Shown here: positions 26,182 through 35,468 of the stretch, one piece after another
Layout: every line of letters begins with the position of its first letter
Position numbering within the stretch: position 1 is the first letter of the stretch
NCBI RefSeq assembly: GCF_036983985.1
Contig: NZ_JALAHQ010000007.1
Location: 1 to 56,490, forward strand
Direction: 5' to 3'
DNA length: 56,490 bases
From: Alishewanella metallidurans
Lineage (GTDB): Bacteria > Pseudomonadota > Gammaproteobacteria > Enterobacterales > Alteromonadaceae
Program-made: the position numbers and the translations under genes
Notes under the pieces: model-generated
Seen by the model: only the letters and a program-made list of their open reading frames with translations
What the model was told of the DNA's origin: nothing
The model's database searches: none

Positions 26182-26733
26182 ATGGCATTAAAAGCCACCG
26201 TATTTAAAGTACAACTGCAGATTGCTGATATGGATCGCCATTATTATCACAACCATAGCCTAATGCTGGCGCAGCACCCATCAGAGAATGATGAACGCAT
26301 GATGGTCCGCTTGTTAGCCTTTGTACTAAATGCCAGTGACACCCTCGCCTTCACTAAAGGTTTAAGCACTGAGGATAACGAGCCTGAGTTATGGGATAAA
26401 AGCCTGAGTGGTGAAATTAACTTATGGGTCGAATTTGGTCAAAGTGATGAAAAATGGCTACGTAAAGCGGCCGGTCGCGCCAAGCTAGTGACTTTATATT
26501 GTTATGGTGGACGCAGTGTGCCGGTGTGGTGGAAAAACAGCCAGCAAGCACTTGAACGCTACAGTAACTTACAAATTATTGAAATACCTGAAGATGCCGT
26601 TAAAGCGATGGCAAAATTAGTTAATCGCAATATGGATCTGCAATACAACATTAGCGAAGGTCAAATATGGTTATCTGATGCTGAGCAAAGTGTAATGATT
26701 GAACCTGTGCTACTAAAAGCAGCACAGGTTTAG
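26182..26733 (+). CDS. yaeQ: YaeQ family protein
   Basis: The 183-residue product matches the YaeQ family throughout (MALKATVFKVQLQIADMDRHYY, then ERMMVRLLAFVLNA, then LWVEFGQSDEKWLRKA). The family fold is related to PD-(D/E)XK nucleases. E. coli YaeQ has been linked to suppression of RfaH loss, but its biochemical role is unsettled. The protein is soluble. The stop is four bases from the stop of the convergent GST-like gene, and a perfect hairpin lies within the last ten codons. Confidence 0.9.
   Translation: MALKATVFKVQLQIADMDRHYYHNHSLMLAQHPSENDERMMVRLLAFVLNASDTLAFTKGLSTEDNEPELWDKSLSGEINLWVEFGQSDEKWLRKAAGRAKLVTLYCYGGRSVPVWWKNSQQALERYSNLQIIEIPEDAVKAMAKLVNRNMDLQYNISEGQIWLSDAEQSVMIEPVLLKAAQV
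26702..26730. terminator. Hairpin inside the 3' end of yaeQ
   Basis: AACCTGTGCT and AGCACAGGTT form a perfect 10-base-pair stem with a nine-base loop, entirely within the last codons of yaeQ and four bases before its facing neighbour ends. There is no T-tract on either side, so it may stabilise the 3' end or aid convergent termination but is not a classic terminator. Confidence 0.4.
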
Positions 26734-26736
26734 CGG

Positions 26737-27312
26737 CTAACCTAAACGCGGATCACTCTGTTTTACACCGGCTTGCTGCGCATTGTTAACAACACATTGT
26801 AGCAACGCCGGATAATCGTCCAGCTCTACTAACTCACGAAATAACACCCAATCAACTAGGCTATAAAGCGCCATAGTGACATAGTTCCAGTTAGCAAACT
26901 CACCATTAGCCGCCTGCTGCTCTAGCACATATAGCGAGGTAGCCACTCGCTCTTTTTGTAAATTAAAAAACAATATATCGTCACTGGTATCAAAGCCGCT
27001 GCGGCTGCATTGCAACAGCACAACTAAGGAGTCATTTACCGCATTAATTACCGTGAGTTGGTTTTCTTGATACCAACTTAGCGTCGACAGTGCCAATTTA
27101 CCCGCTATATACCGTTGTATAACCGCCGAGTCAAAGATGGTCTGGCTGTCATCAACTAACATAGGTATACGTAAAGTTGGATTAATTGCCGCCAAGGTTT
27201 CACGATCATCAGGCGAAAATATATTCAAATTAATAAATTCATGTGCGGTAGTGGCCAGCAATAACCTAATACGTCGCGCATAGGGTGATGTTTGTGAACC
27301 ATAGAGTTTCAT
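26737..27312 (-). CDS. Glutathione S-transferase-like protein
   Basis: The 191-residue product has an N-terminal thioredoxin-like GST domain (MKLYGSQTSPYARRIRLLL, then NPTLRIPMLVDD and FDSAVIQRYI, the last matching the glutathione gamma-glutamyl site) and a shortened helical C-terminal domain. It resembles the YibF/YfcF-type bacterial GSTs. The reaction is unknown. It has an ATG start and ends against yaeQ. Confidence 0.85.
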   Translation of the reverse strand: MKLYGSQTSPYARRIRLLLATTAHEFINLNIFSPDDRETLAAINPTLRIPMLVDDSQTIFDSAVIQRYIAGKLALSTLSWYQENQLTVINAVNDSLVVLLQCSRSGFDTSDDILFFNLQKERVATSLYVLEQQAANGEFANWNYVTMALYSLVDWVLFRELVELDDYPALLQCVVNNAQQAGVKQSDPRLG

Positions 27313-27369
27313 AGCGACACCTTGTTAATCGTTAATCTATTTTTTATCAGCGTAAAACACAAAGCAACA

Positions 27370-27399
27370 TTGCCAAGCTATGCAGTTTTATTGCATAAT
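27370..27399 (+). promoter_or_regulatory. Orphan plus-strand promoter-like element
   Basis: TTGCCA, an 18-base spacer, then CATAAT. It points towards a strong plus-strand terminator 30 bases downstream, with no recognisable gene between. The match is moderate and the region is AT-rich. Confidence 0.35.
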
Positions 27400-27429
27400 A
27401 ATTACGCTTCATTTTTGCTTTATAGCTTT

Positions 27430-27458
27430 GGCCCACGTTTTTACGTGGGTTTTTTATT
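27430..27458 (+). terminator. Rho-independent terminator with no obvious upstream gene
   Basis: GCCCACG, a TTTTTA loop, then CGTGGGT is followed by TTTTTATTT. The T-tract is on the plus strand only; read from dcd on the minus strand the hairpin is followed by CCAAAG. The nearest plus-strand gene, yaeQ, ends 700 bases upstream, so this terminator may serve a short RNA. Confidence 0.65.
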
Positions 27459-27477
27459 TGGCCAAGGGCTAATACGT

Positions 27478-28068
27478 TTAACCTTTGTCGTCATGGCCAA
27501 TGCGGCTAGCTACGGCGCCAGTTTGTTGCTGATATTTAGCATCTAAGCGTTTGTTATACGGCCGATCTGCAGGGCCGGTCATTAATTCAAAGTTAAGTGC
27601 ACCAATTTTCATTTTTGGCTGTAGCGCTAACGGCAATTTACCGCTGTTGTAAAATTCCAGCACAATATTACCCGACCAACCCGGATCAATGCGATGTGCG
27701 GTTACGTGTACCATTAAACCTAAACGTGCTAACGATGAGCGGCCATCTAACCAGCCAACAATATCAGCAGGTAAGGTTATCGACTCCTGCGTCATGGCTA
27801 ATGCTAGTTCGCCCGGATGCAAAATAAACTTTTCACCATCGACAATATAAATTTCATCACTCATTACACTGTTTAACGCTTTATCTACTTCGGCTCTTGG
27901 CCCACTTAAGTCGATATAAGGTGCGGCATGAGCTTGAAATACACGAAATTTATTACCTAAGCGAATATCTACGCTAACGCCACTAATCATGTCGGCATCA
28001 GGTAATGGCTCAATTTTAATTTTACCTTCGGCTAAATAGCGTTCTATATCGCGATCACACAATCTCAT
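27478..28068 (-). CDS. dcd: dCTP deaminase
   Basis: Dcd converts dCTP to dUTP, which supplies dUMP for thymidylate synthesis. The 196-residue product (E. coli 193) has the family segment GWLDGRSSLARLGL with R110, S111, S112 and R115, and the catalytic glutamate E138 in NIVLEFYNSG, all at E. coli numbering. Its ATG lies one base from the stop of the upstream mrp gene, so both are probably one operon. Confidence 0.96.
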   Translation of the reverse strand: MRLCDRDIERYLAEGKIKIEPLPDADMISGVSVDIRLGNKFRVFQAHAAPYIDLSGPRAEVDKALNSVMSDEIYIVDGEKFILHPGELALAMTQESITLPADIVGWLDGRSSLARLGLMVHVTAHRIDPGWSGNIVLEFYNSGKLPLALQPKMKIGALNFELMTGPADRPYNKRLDAKYQQQTGAVASRIGHDDKG

Positions 28069-28069
28069 T

Positions 28070-29134
28070 TTAATCGTCCGTTATTATAATTTCTGGCTGG
28101 CTTGCAGCCTGTTTAGCATTATGCCAATGTAAAGCCAGCATTAGCTGCCGGCCTATTGTACGGTAAATATCGGCCACTGGCTGCGGCATTAATACCGCCG
28201 GAATTCCAGCGTCAGCCTGTTCGCGTATATGTTTTTGTAATGGCAGCTGGCCAAGTACAGACACTTGATAACGTTCTGCCAGCAGCAAACCACCGTCGGT
28301 TCCAAAAATATCATCTTTACTACCACATTGCTGACATAGATAAAAACTCATGTTTTCCACAAGGCCCAAAATAGGGATATTGACCTGACGAAACATACTG
28401 ATCGCTTTTTCTGCATCGGACAACGCAATATCTTGCGGCGTGGTAACAACCAGCGCGCCACTTACGGGCAGCTTTTGCGCCATAGTTAGCTGAATATCAC
28501 CAGTACCGGGTGGCATATCAACAACAAGATAATCAAGCTCAGGCCATACTGTTTCATTAAGGAGTTGCATTAAGGCTTGGCTAGCCATTGGTCCACGCCA
28601 AACTGAGGCCTGCTGTGGGTCAACTAAAAAGCCAATTGATTGCAGATATACGCCATGGGCAAATTTAGGCTGCATTAGCTTGTTATCAGCTGAGCTAATT
28701 TTTTCGCCGCTTAACCCTAGCATCGTCGGAATAGAGGGGCCGTATATGTCGGCGTCTAACAGCCCCACCTTTGCGCCTTCTAGGCTAAGCGCAACGGCCA
28801 AATTTACCGCAGTAGTCGACTTGCCTACGCCGCCCTTACCAGATGCCACCAAAATAATTTGTTTAATTTGCTTAAAAATAGCGGTAGTTGCATTGCGGTA
28901 GTCTAGTGCCAATTCATAACTAAAACCGGCACTGTGCAAGGCTTGTTGCAAGGGCTGAGCAAGTGATAACAACGGCAATTTAAGCGTAATTTGCAGGTTA
29001 TTTTTGTTTAAGTTCACCGCATCGAGCAACAACGATAACGGGGCGCCGCTGTCAGGCAATTGCCAATGCTGCAAAAACTGCTGCACGGCATCGGGCACAA
29101 CATCGGTTTTAGTAGATTTAAACCAGTTAAACAT
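28070..29134 (-). CDS. apbC: Mrp/ApbC iron-sulfur cluster carrier ATPase
   Basis: This MinD-like P-loop ATPase carries [4Fe-4S] clusters to apo-proteins. The 354-residue protein has a short N-terminal DUF59-like region (about 15-85), the deviant Walker A GKGGVGKS at 99-106, switch segments LLDADIYGPS and VVDMPPGTGD, and the cluster-binding C267xxC270 in FYLCQQCG. It diverges from metG, the arrangement seen in E. coli (mrp/metG). ThiC and ThiH in this window are Fe-S enzymes, so ApbC may serve the thiamine pathway; ApbC was first found through thiamine phenotypes in Salmonella. Confidence 0.93.
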   Translation of the reverse strand: MFNWFKSTKTDVVPDAVQQFLQHWQLPDSGAPLSLLLDAVNLNKNNLQITLKLPLLSLAQPLQQALHSAGFSYELALDYRNATTAIFKQIKQIILVASGKGGVGKSTTAVNLAVALSLEGAKVGLLDADIYGPSIPTMLGLSGEKISSADNKLMQPKFAHGVYLQSIGFLVDPQQASVWRGPMASQALMQLLNETVWPELDYLVVDMPPGTGDIQLTMAQKLPVSGALVVTTPQDIALSDAEKAISMFRQVNIPILGLVENMSFYLCQQCGSKDDIFGTDGGLLLAERYQVSVLGQLPLQKHIREQADAGIPAVLMPQPVADIYRTIGRQLMLALHWHNAKQAASQPEIIITDD

Positions 29135-29265
29135 CGGTAAGTTCCAATTTCAGGCATTAACACGTTTTTTTACCACAACCGCCTGATGGCGGGTGCGGAT
29201 CGATGCCAGCTAGTGTATCATTTAACTATATTTTTTCAGTTATTTATGCAAAAGAGCACAGCTTA

Positions 29266-31329
29266 ATGTCAACACGCAAAATTCTTGTTACTAGCGCTTT
29301 ACCCTATGCCAATGGCCCGATTCATTTAGGTCATTTACTGGAATACATTCAAACGGATATTTGGGCGCGGTTTCAAAAGGCCCGCGGCCATGAATGTTAT
29401 TATGTTTGCGCTGACGATGCTCATGGCACCCCAATTATGCTAAAGGCACAAGAGTTGGGTATTACGCCAGAACAAATGATTGCGCAAACCAATATTGAGC
29501 ATCAAGCCGATTTTTCCGGTTTTGCTATTCACTTTGACAATTATCACTCTACGCATAGCGACGAAAACCGTGCTTTTGCTAACCAAATTTATAATAAGCT
29601 AAACGAAAACGGCTACATTAAACGCAAAACCATTAGCCAGTTATTTGATCCAGAAAAACAGATGTTTTTACCGGATCGCTTTGTTAAAGGTGACTGCCCT
29701 AAATGTGGTGCGCTAGATCAAAACGGCGATAGCTGCGATGTGTGCGGTGCGACTTACAGCCCAACGGAAGTGAAAAATGCTCGCTCTGTGGTATCAGGCG
29801 CAACACCAATATTAAAAGACTCAGAACACTACTTCTTTGACTTACCCGCGTTTAGCCAGATGTTACAAGATTGGACTCGCAGCGGTAGCTTACAAGAAGA
29901 AATGGCTAATAAGCTGCAAGAATGGTTTAAAGATGGCTTACAAATGTGGGATATCAGCCGAGACGCACCCTACTTCGGCTTTGAAATACCTAATGCACCA
30001 GGTAAATTTTTCTATGTATGGTTAGATGCGCCTATTGGCTATTTGGCTAGCTTTAAAAACTTATGCGATAAAACCGGTGTCGATTTTGATAGCTTCTGGC
30101 ATTTAGATTCAACCGCTGAAATTTACCATTTTATCGGTAAAGACATTATTTATTTTCATAGCCTGTTTTGGCCAGCCATGTTGCATGGCGCCGGTATGCG
30201 TAAACCTAATGCCATTTTTGCTCACGGTTTCGTTACGGTTAATGGCGCTAAAATGTCAAAATCGCGCGGTACCTTTATTAAAGCGCGTACCTATTTAGAT
30301 TATTTAAACCCAGAATATCTACGCTACTATTTTGCGTCAAAATTAAGCAGCAGCATTACTGATCTCGATTTAAATTTGGATGACTTTAGCCAAAAAGTGA
30401 ATGCTGATTTAGTCGGTAAAGTGGTTAATATTGCTAGCCGCTGCGCTAGCTTTATTAGCAAGCGTTACGACGGTAAGTTATCTGCTACAGTAGCAGAACC
30501 TCAGTTATTAGCTGAATTTGTTGCTGCCGGCGACAGTATTGCCGACAGCTTTGAACACCGTGAGTTTGCGCGCGCTATTCGTGACATTATGACGCTAGCC
30601 GATAAAGCTAACCAATATATTGATGCCAAGGCACCTTGGGTGTTGGTTAAAGATGACAGTAAGCAACAAGAAGCTCACGACGTATGCTCAATGGGTATTA
30701 ACCTGTTTCGTGTACTAATGCACTATTTAAAACCGGTGTTGCCATTAATGGCGGCCGAAACTGAAGCGTTTTTAAATACTGAGCTAAGCTGGAATAACTA
30801 TCAGCAAGCATTAACTAACCATGCCATTAGCCCATTTAAAGCATTAATGCAGCGGGTAGATCCTGTTAAAGTAGCCGCCATGGTCGAAGCATCAAAAGAT
30901 AATTTGCAGCCGCAAGTGGCCGCTAAAGCAGAGGCAAGCAAAACGGTTAAAGTCGAGCAACAAAGCCTGAATGCCAGCACCGAACGTGAACCTATCGCTG
31001 AAACAATTAACATAGACGATTTTGCTAAAATTGATTTACGCGTAGCAAAAATTGTTAAAGCCAGTGCGGTTGAAGGTGCAGATAAGCTAGTACAGCTGCA
31101 GCTTGATATTGGTAATGGCGAAATACGCCAAGTATTTGCCGGTATTAAATCAGCTTATAGCCCTGAACAGCTGGAAGGCCGCTTAACCGTAATGGTAGCG
31201 AATTTAGCGCCACGCAAAATGCGCTTTGGTTTATCTGAAGGCATGGTATTAGCCGCAGGCCCAGGCGGTAGCGACTTGTTTATTCTATCACCTGATGACG
31301 GCGCAACCCCAGGTATGCGTGTAAAATAA
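29266..31329 (+). CDS. metG: Methionine--tRNA ligase
   Basis: MetG charges initiator and elongator tRNA-Met. From the ATG at 29266 the product has 687 residues (E. coli 677). It has the class I HIGH-type motif HLGH at 20-23, a zinc knuckle with C144, C147, C157 and C160, KMSKS at 329-333, and a C-terminal EMAP/Trbp-like tRNA-binding domain from about residue 585 (IDDFAKIDLRVAKIVKA), which makes it a dimer. A longer frame from 29203 is rejected because the added residues are not conserved. Confidence 0.97.
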   Translation: MSTRKILVTSALPYANGPIHLGHLLEYIQTDIWARFQKARGHECYYVCADDAHGTPIMLKAQELGITPEQMIAQTNIEHQADFSGFAIHFDNYHSTHSDENRAFANQIYNKLNENGYIKRKTISQLFDPEKQMFLPDRFVKGDCPKCGALDQNGDSCDVCGATYSPTEVKNARSVVSGATPILKDSEHYFFDLPAFSQMLQDWTRSGSLQEEMANKLQEWFKDGLQMWDISRDAPYFGFEIPNAPGKFFYVWLDAPIGYLASFKNLCDKTGVDFDSFWHLDSTAEIYHFIGKDIIYFHSLFWPAMLHGAGMRKPNAIFAHGFVTVNGAKMSKSRGTFIKARTYLDYLNPEYLRYYFASKLSSSITDLDLNLDDFSQKVNADLVGKVVNIASRCASFISKRYDGKLSATVAEPQLLAEFVAAGDSIADSFEHREFARAIRDIMTLADKANQYIDAKAPWVLVKDDSKQQEAHDVCSMGINLFRVLMHYLKPVLPLMAAETEAFLNTELSWNNYQQALTNHAISPFKALMQRVDPVKVAAMVEASKDNLQPQVAAKAEASKTVKVEQQSLNASTEREPIAETINIDDFAKIDLRVAKIVKASAVEGADKLVQLQLDIGNGEIRQVFAGIKSAYSPEQLEGRLTVMVANLAPRKMRFGLSEGMVLAAGPGGSDLFILSPDDGATPGMRVK

Positions 31330-31370
31330 ACTTTCAGACAGCCCAGCTGCCTGCTTATTAAGGTTTAAGG

Positions 31371-32777
31371 ATGACCAGTAAAAGCCCTTATCGTAGTTTT
31401 AGTGCTTTATTTCTGACTACCCTATTAATGCTGGTGGCCCAAGGGTCATTATCTACTTACTTAGGTTTGTCGTTAGCTCAACAAAACGTCGATTCAGTTT
31501 GGATCGGCGCCATGATGTCCTGCTACTACTTTGGGCTAGTACTAGGCTCTAAACTCGGCCATAAAGTGATCGCGCGCGTTGGCCATATTCGTGCGTTTGT
31601 TGCCAGTGCCGCCATTGTCAGTGCTTGTGCAACCAGCCATGTGCTAACACAGCAATTAGAAATATGGCTGGTAATGCGCGTGATTGTTGGCATGGGCATG
31701 ATGTGCCAGTACATGGTATTAGAAAGCTGGTTAAACGAGCAATCCGAAAGCTCGCAGCGCGGTACGGTGTTTGCAGCTTATATGATCACCTCTTACCTTG
31801 GCATGATTGGCGGGCAAATCATGTTAAGTCAATTCCCGGCTCTGGGCATTGCGCCATTATTAATTATCAGTATGTGTTACTCGCTTTGTATTGTGCCTAT
31901 CGCACTAACAACGCGCATTCATCCTGCACCATTACAACCGGCGCCACTGAAAATTTTAGCCTTTTGGAAATTGGTACCGCAGTCACTTACAGCGGTTACT
32001 GTAGCCGGCATGATGGCCGGTTCATTTTATGGTTTAGCACCGGCTTATGCGGCAAGTAAGGGCATGACAACAGAGCAAGTAACCCTATTTATGTCAACGA
32101 CTATTTTGGCTGGCTTATTGGCTCAGTGGCCTATGGGGAAAATCTCGGATCGCATTCCACGTGGGCGTATTTTACGTTTTAACGCCGCGGCGCTTACTAT
32201 TCTAACTCTGTTTATTGCGCTGCTACCGTTATCCGGTATTGGGCTAATAGTTGCGACCTTTTTCTATGGCATACTCGCCTTTACGCTATATCCCATTGCT
32301 TCGGCGTTCGCTAATCAAAATGTCGAGCAAAATGATCGTGTCGCACTATCGGCCACCATTTTATTAACCTTTGGTTTAGGTGCTAGCTTGGGCCCGCTAT
32401 TAGCCTCCACATTAATGCAGCTAATTGGCCCAGCCATGCTATATGCCTTTATTAGCTGCTGCGCATTTTCATTGTTTTTACGTTTATTACGCGTTAACTA
32501 TACGCAAAAACAAGCAAAACGCATGATGGAAGAACAGCAAAATGCCCAGTTTAAAATGGGCTCGGGTGACTTAGTTTCATCGCCACTGGCAGCCGCATTA
32601 GATCCCCGTGTTGACCAAGATGTAGTAACAGCGCAGATGCGTGACGATGACTTTATAGCGACACGGCAACAAGTACCGGCAGGATATGACGAAGATATCG
32701 ATTTTCAAGCGATTGAAGATGATTATGACTCGCTAACGAATACTTACCGCACGGCAAAAACTCCAGCGGACAGTTAA
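31371..32777 (+). CDS. MFS transporter
   Basis: The 468-residue protein has about twelve transmembrane helices up to residue 385 and then an 80-residue acidic cytoplasmic tail. The conserved intracellular loop (LGSKLGHKVIARVGHIR) and a second-half counterpart (GKISDRIPRGRILR) mark the major facilitator superfamily. Overall it resembles the YcaD-like group. The substrate is unknown. It starts 41 bases after metG behind an AAGG site and may be cotranscribed. Its end faces the unrecognised 489-residue gene. Confidence 0.85.
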   Translation: MTSKSPYRSFSALFLTTLLMLVAQGSLSTYLGLSLAQQNVDSVWIGAMMSCYYFGLVLGSKLGHKVIARVGHIRAFVASAAIVSACATSHVLTQQLEIWLVMRVIVGMGMMCQYMVLESWLNEQSESSQRGTVFAAYMITSYLGMIGGQIMLSQFPALGIAPLLIISMCYSLCIVPIALTTRIHPAPLQPAPLKILAFWKLVPQSLTAVTVAGMMAGSFYGLAPAYAASKGMTTEQVTLFMSTTILAGLLAQWPMGKISDRIPRGRILRFNAAALTILTLFIALLPLSGIGLIVATFFYGILAFTLYPIASAFANQNVEQNDRVALSATILLTFGLGASLGPLLASTLMQLIGPAMLYAFISCCAFSLFLRLLRVNYTQKQAKRMMEEQQNAQFKMGSGDLVSSPLAAALDPRVDQDVVTAQMRDDDFIATRQQVPAGYDEDIDFQAIEDDYDSLTNTYRTAKTPADS

Positions 32778-32784
32778 TGCAGCA

Positions 32785-32805
32785 GCACCCTATTAATTAG
32801 GGTGC
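32785..32805. terminator. Hairpin between convergent genes at 32.8 kb
   Basis: GCACCCTA and TAGGGTGC form an 8-base-pair stem with a five-base loop, eight bases past the MFS stop and overlapping the last codons of the opposing gene. There is no T-tract, so it is a terminator-like structure at best. Confidence 0.4.
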
Positions 32806-34262
32806 ATCACCACTTTATTCCATAAATTTTGGTTTTTCATATAAGAAAAATATTCTTCGGGATGCCAGCATTTGGGTAATAATGCCATATTTTTCCGCTC
32901 TTCGAAGTTAGATACCAACTTACTTAAAATTTCTAACAAGCGCTCTTCACTGATCCGCTCTAATTTTTTACGTGCTTGCGGATAATAAAGGTTATTTTCC
33001 ACACTAACCGTACAGCCTTGGGCTGATACGTTGTAAGTTAAATTACGGGTAACCATTCTGCAGATTGGTTTACGCGGATCTGCAGGGTATAAACCAGTAA
33101 CTATGGCATATTCATAACGGTCTAAATCTTGGCGATCTGAATCTTTAGGAATATAGGTAATACCAAATCCTTGTGGAAACACACCAGTAATACTAATTAA
33201 CGCATCAACCGCGACTTTACTATACACACCCTTTTCTACGCCCATTTCTAGCACCAGCGTTACCTTGGGCAAGGTTTCGTATGAAAAGCTACTTTTTGTT
33301 GATAGCACGACTGAGGTATAAATTTGCGGAATTTTAAGCACGTTGCCAATACCATGCTCTGGCTTAATGGCACTTTTTAACAACGACAGTACAAAGCTCT
33401 GGCGCTCAGCCTCTAATTTAATAAAGGTATCGCGCTCGCTTCTTGAGTTTCCGCTGTATTTACCCAGGCCAATGCCATAAGAAACATAATTAACACTTTC
33501 GCGATAACTAATTTGCAGTAATGCTAAGCGCTCGTCATTTTCCAGCACGCGAAACTCATCTGCGTTACCATCATTACCAGTCAAAATAAGCAAGGCGTCG
33601 GGGTGACAACTACCAATATCTTGCAGCAATGCGGCCATTAACAAGGGTATTTGCACATCATCACGAAACGGGTGATAGTCGTCTTTTGCAAATTGCTTGC
33701 CTTTACTTGCTAAGTAACGCTGTTGCACATAGGCATTTTTTAGATCGCCATCTGCGAGCAGCTTATCAAGTAAGCGTAAAGATAGAATGGCTTTATATAG
33801 ATGCTTACTTTTCTGATTACTTATTGCAACCTGTTTGCCTTCGGCTGGCGATAGTAACTGAATAGTGCCCAATAACTTTGCACTAAGCACCTTGGTATCT
33901 TCTTCACTTTCGCCTTGGCTTAGCGCTAAAATATCATCGCAAACCAGTTTTAATGCAGAATAACGTTGACTGGCTTCTTCATCACGTGCTTGCTGGAACG
34001 TATTTTTTTCAGTTTGTGCTTGTTGCAAATTACGCTCAACCAATGCGGCATCACGCTTACTTACTTGCTGCTGGCGGTTTTCAAATAAATAAACCTGTTG
34101 CTCTAGTTCTATTTTTTCCGCTTTTTGCTCTTCGCTCTGCTGAAAATACTGTTGAGCCTGCTGGTATAAAGAATTTGCCACAGGGTTAGTGTCATAAATA
34201 CGACTTATTAATACCGATACAGACTTGCTGTAATTAGACTTACCAATGGTACCGAGTGTCAT
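32793..34262 (-). CDS. Large unrecognised protein with N-terminal coiled coil
   Basis: I do not recognise a named family. The 489-residue product has no signal peptide or membrane segment. Residues about 30-100 are charged and glutamine-rich and should form a coiled coil. A segment at 197-221 (HPFRDDVQIPLLMAALLQDIG) recalls HD-type phosphohydrolases, but the HD pair reads QD, so if related it would be inactive. Near the C-terminus RMVTR (402-406) and NVSAQG (411-416) look like the two PilZ motifs, though too close together to be convincing. It stands alone, converging with the MFS gene. A PilZ protein is encoded 3 kb away. Confidence 0.75.
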   Translation of the reverse strand: MTLGTIGKSNYSKSVSVLISRIYDTNPVANSLYQQAQQYFQQSEEQKAEKIELEQQVYLFENRQQQVSKRDAALVERNLQQAQTEKNTFQQARDEEASQRYSALKLVCDDILALSQGESEEDTKVLSAKLLGTIQLLSPAEGKQVAISNQKSKHLYKAILSLRLLDKLLADGDLKNAYVQQRYLASKGKQFAKDDYHPFRDDVQIPLLMAALLQDIGSCHPDALLILTGNDGNADEFRVLENDERLALLQISYRESVNYVSYGIGLGKYSGNSRSERDTFIKLEAERQSFVLSLLKSAIKPEHGIGNVLKIPQIYTSVVLSTKSSFSYETLPKVTLVLEMGVEKGVYSKVAVDALISITGVFPQGFGITYIPKDSDRQDLDRYEYAIVTGLYPADPRKPICRMVTRNLTYNVSAQGCTVSVENNLYYPQARKKLERISEERLLEILSKLVSNFEERKNMALLPKCWHPEEYFSYMKNQNLWNKVVMHPN

Positions 34263-34345
34263 TCTTACAAAATATCCTAATGATTAACTAGCTTGTGTTA
34301 GCCTACTACTATTCGCGAACCTGCGCAGTTATTTTTTATTTTAAA

Positions 34346-35341
34346 TCATAGCGTTAAAACAAGCTTACCGAGGGTGCCATTACTGGCCATTAATTGATGC
34401 GCTTGCTCTGCTTGTTGCCAATTAAACTGCTGCTGTAACACCGGCTTCAGCTGTCGTTGAGCTAAGGCCTGGCCATAGCTTTGATAAAAGGCTTGAGTTA
34501 ATTGTGTTTTATATTGGTTACTACGATTGCGTAAAGTAGAGCATATTACCTGACCGCGCCGCTTAAATAGCGCGGATAAATCAAGCTGCGGCACGTCTTT
34601 GCCACCCATCATGGCATACAACACAATTTTACCATCCATCGCCAGCAGCGGTATTTCACGGCTAACATAAGCGCCAGCTACTGAATCGAGTATTAGATTA
34701 ACACCGTCTGGCCAGATTGCCGATAGTGCTTGTTCAAAGGCAACACTATTATAATTTAATAATACATCTGCACCTAAGGTTTTACACAATGCAAGCTTGG
34801 CATCGCTACTGGCAGTGACCGCAACCTTAGCACCAATAGTTTTCGCTAATTGAATAGCTGCAGTACCTACGCCACTGGCACCGGCATGAATAAGCACCCG
34901 CTGCCCTGCTTGCAAGTTACCAATCTTACACATCAGTTGATAAGCGGTTAAAAATACTTCTGCAGTTGCTGCAGCTTCGGCCATAGTGTAACCAGCAGGT
35001 ACAGGCATAGCATGGCCGGCGTGTAACAATGCATACTCGGCATAACCGCCACCCGGTACTAAACCAAATACCGCTTTACCAAGCCAGCTTTTATGCTGTG
35101 CGCCAGCAGCAACTACCACACCGGCTACTTCAAGGCCCAAGACATCGCTCTCACCCTCTGGTGGCGGATAAAACCCACGGCGCTGCATTAAGTCGGCTCG
35201 ATTAACACCAGCAGCAGCTACTTTTATTAATAGCTGCTCGGCCGAAGGTACTGGTACGGGTATAGGCTTTATAACTAAAGTGCTATCTTTACCCGTATTA
35301 GTAACCAGCACGGCTTGCATCGTTGCGGGAATAGATGCCAA
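34346..35341 (-). CDS. PIG3-family NAD(P)H quinone oxidoreductase
   Basis: This is a medium-chain dehydrogenase/reductase of the zinc-free quinone-oxidoreductase type. The Rossmann loop appears as HAGASGVGTAAIQLAKTIGAKV, and the N-terminal GroES-like domain as VAAAGVNRADLMQRRGFYPPP, typical of the PIG3 subgroup. The product has 331 residues from TTG at 35341, which lies six bases after AAGGAG; an ATG at 35368 lacks a ribosome-binding site. The physiological substrate is unknown. It diverges from rlmI. Confidence 0.88.
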   Translation of the reverse strand: MASIPATMQAVLVTNTGKDSTLVIKPIPVPVPSAEQLLIKVAAAGVNRADLMQRRGFYPPPEGESDVLGLEVAGVVVAAGAQHKSWLGKAVFGLVPGGGYAEYALLHAGHAMPVPAGYTMAEAAATAEVFLTAYQLMCKIGNLQAGQRVLIHAGASGVGTAAIQLAKTIGAKVAVTASSDAKLALCKTLGADVLLNYNSVAFEQALSAIWPDGVNLILDSVAGAYVSREIPLLAMDGKIVLYAMMGGKDVPQLDLSALFKRRGQVICSTLRNRSNQYKTQLTQAFYQSYGQALAQRQLKPVLQQQFNWQQAEQAHQLMASNGTLGKLVLTL

Positions 35342-35468
35342 GGGATACTCCTTATATTTAACTAACATGACACAATGACTTGTTGAATAAAAATTCTACT
35401 TTAGCTTTGCTCAGCGCTTCACTTTAACTACAATGCGGCCTTTAGTTTAGCACAGTGTATAAATACCG

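Noticed and set aside
27322..27546. 74-residue plus-strand frame between the GST-like gene and dcd
   Set aside because: It runs through a strong terminator and into the 3' end of dcd, has no ribosome-binding site and no family features.
29203..29265. N-terminal extension of metG
   Set aside because: The added 21 residues precede the conserved MSTRKILVTSALPYANG start and lack similarity to MetG proteins.
32793..34262. Calling the 489-residue protein a PilZ or HD-domain protein
   Set aside because: RxxxR and NxSxxG are only four residues apart, where PilZ proteins have some twenty or more, and the HD pair reads QD. The hints are recorded but not used as the call.
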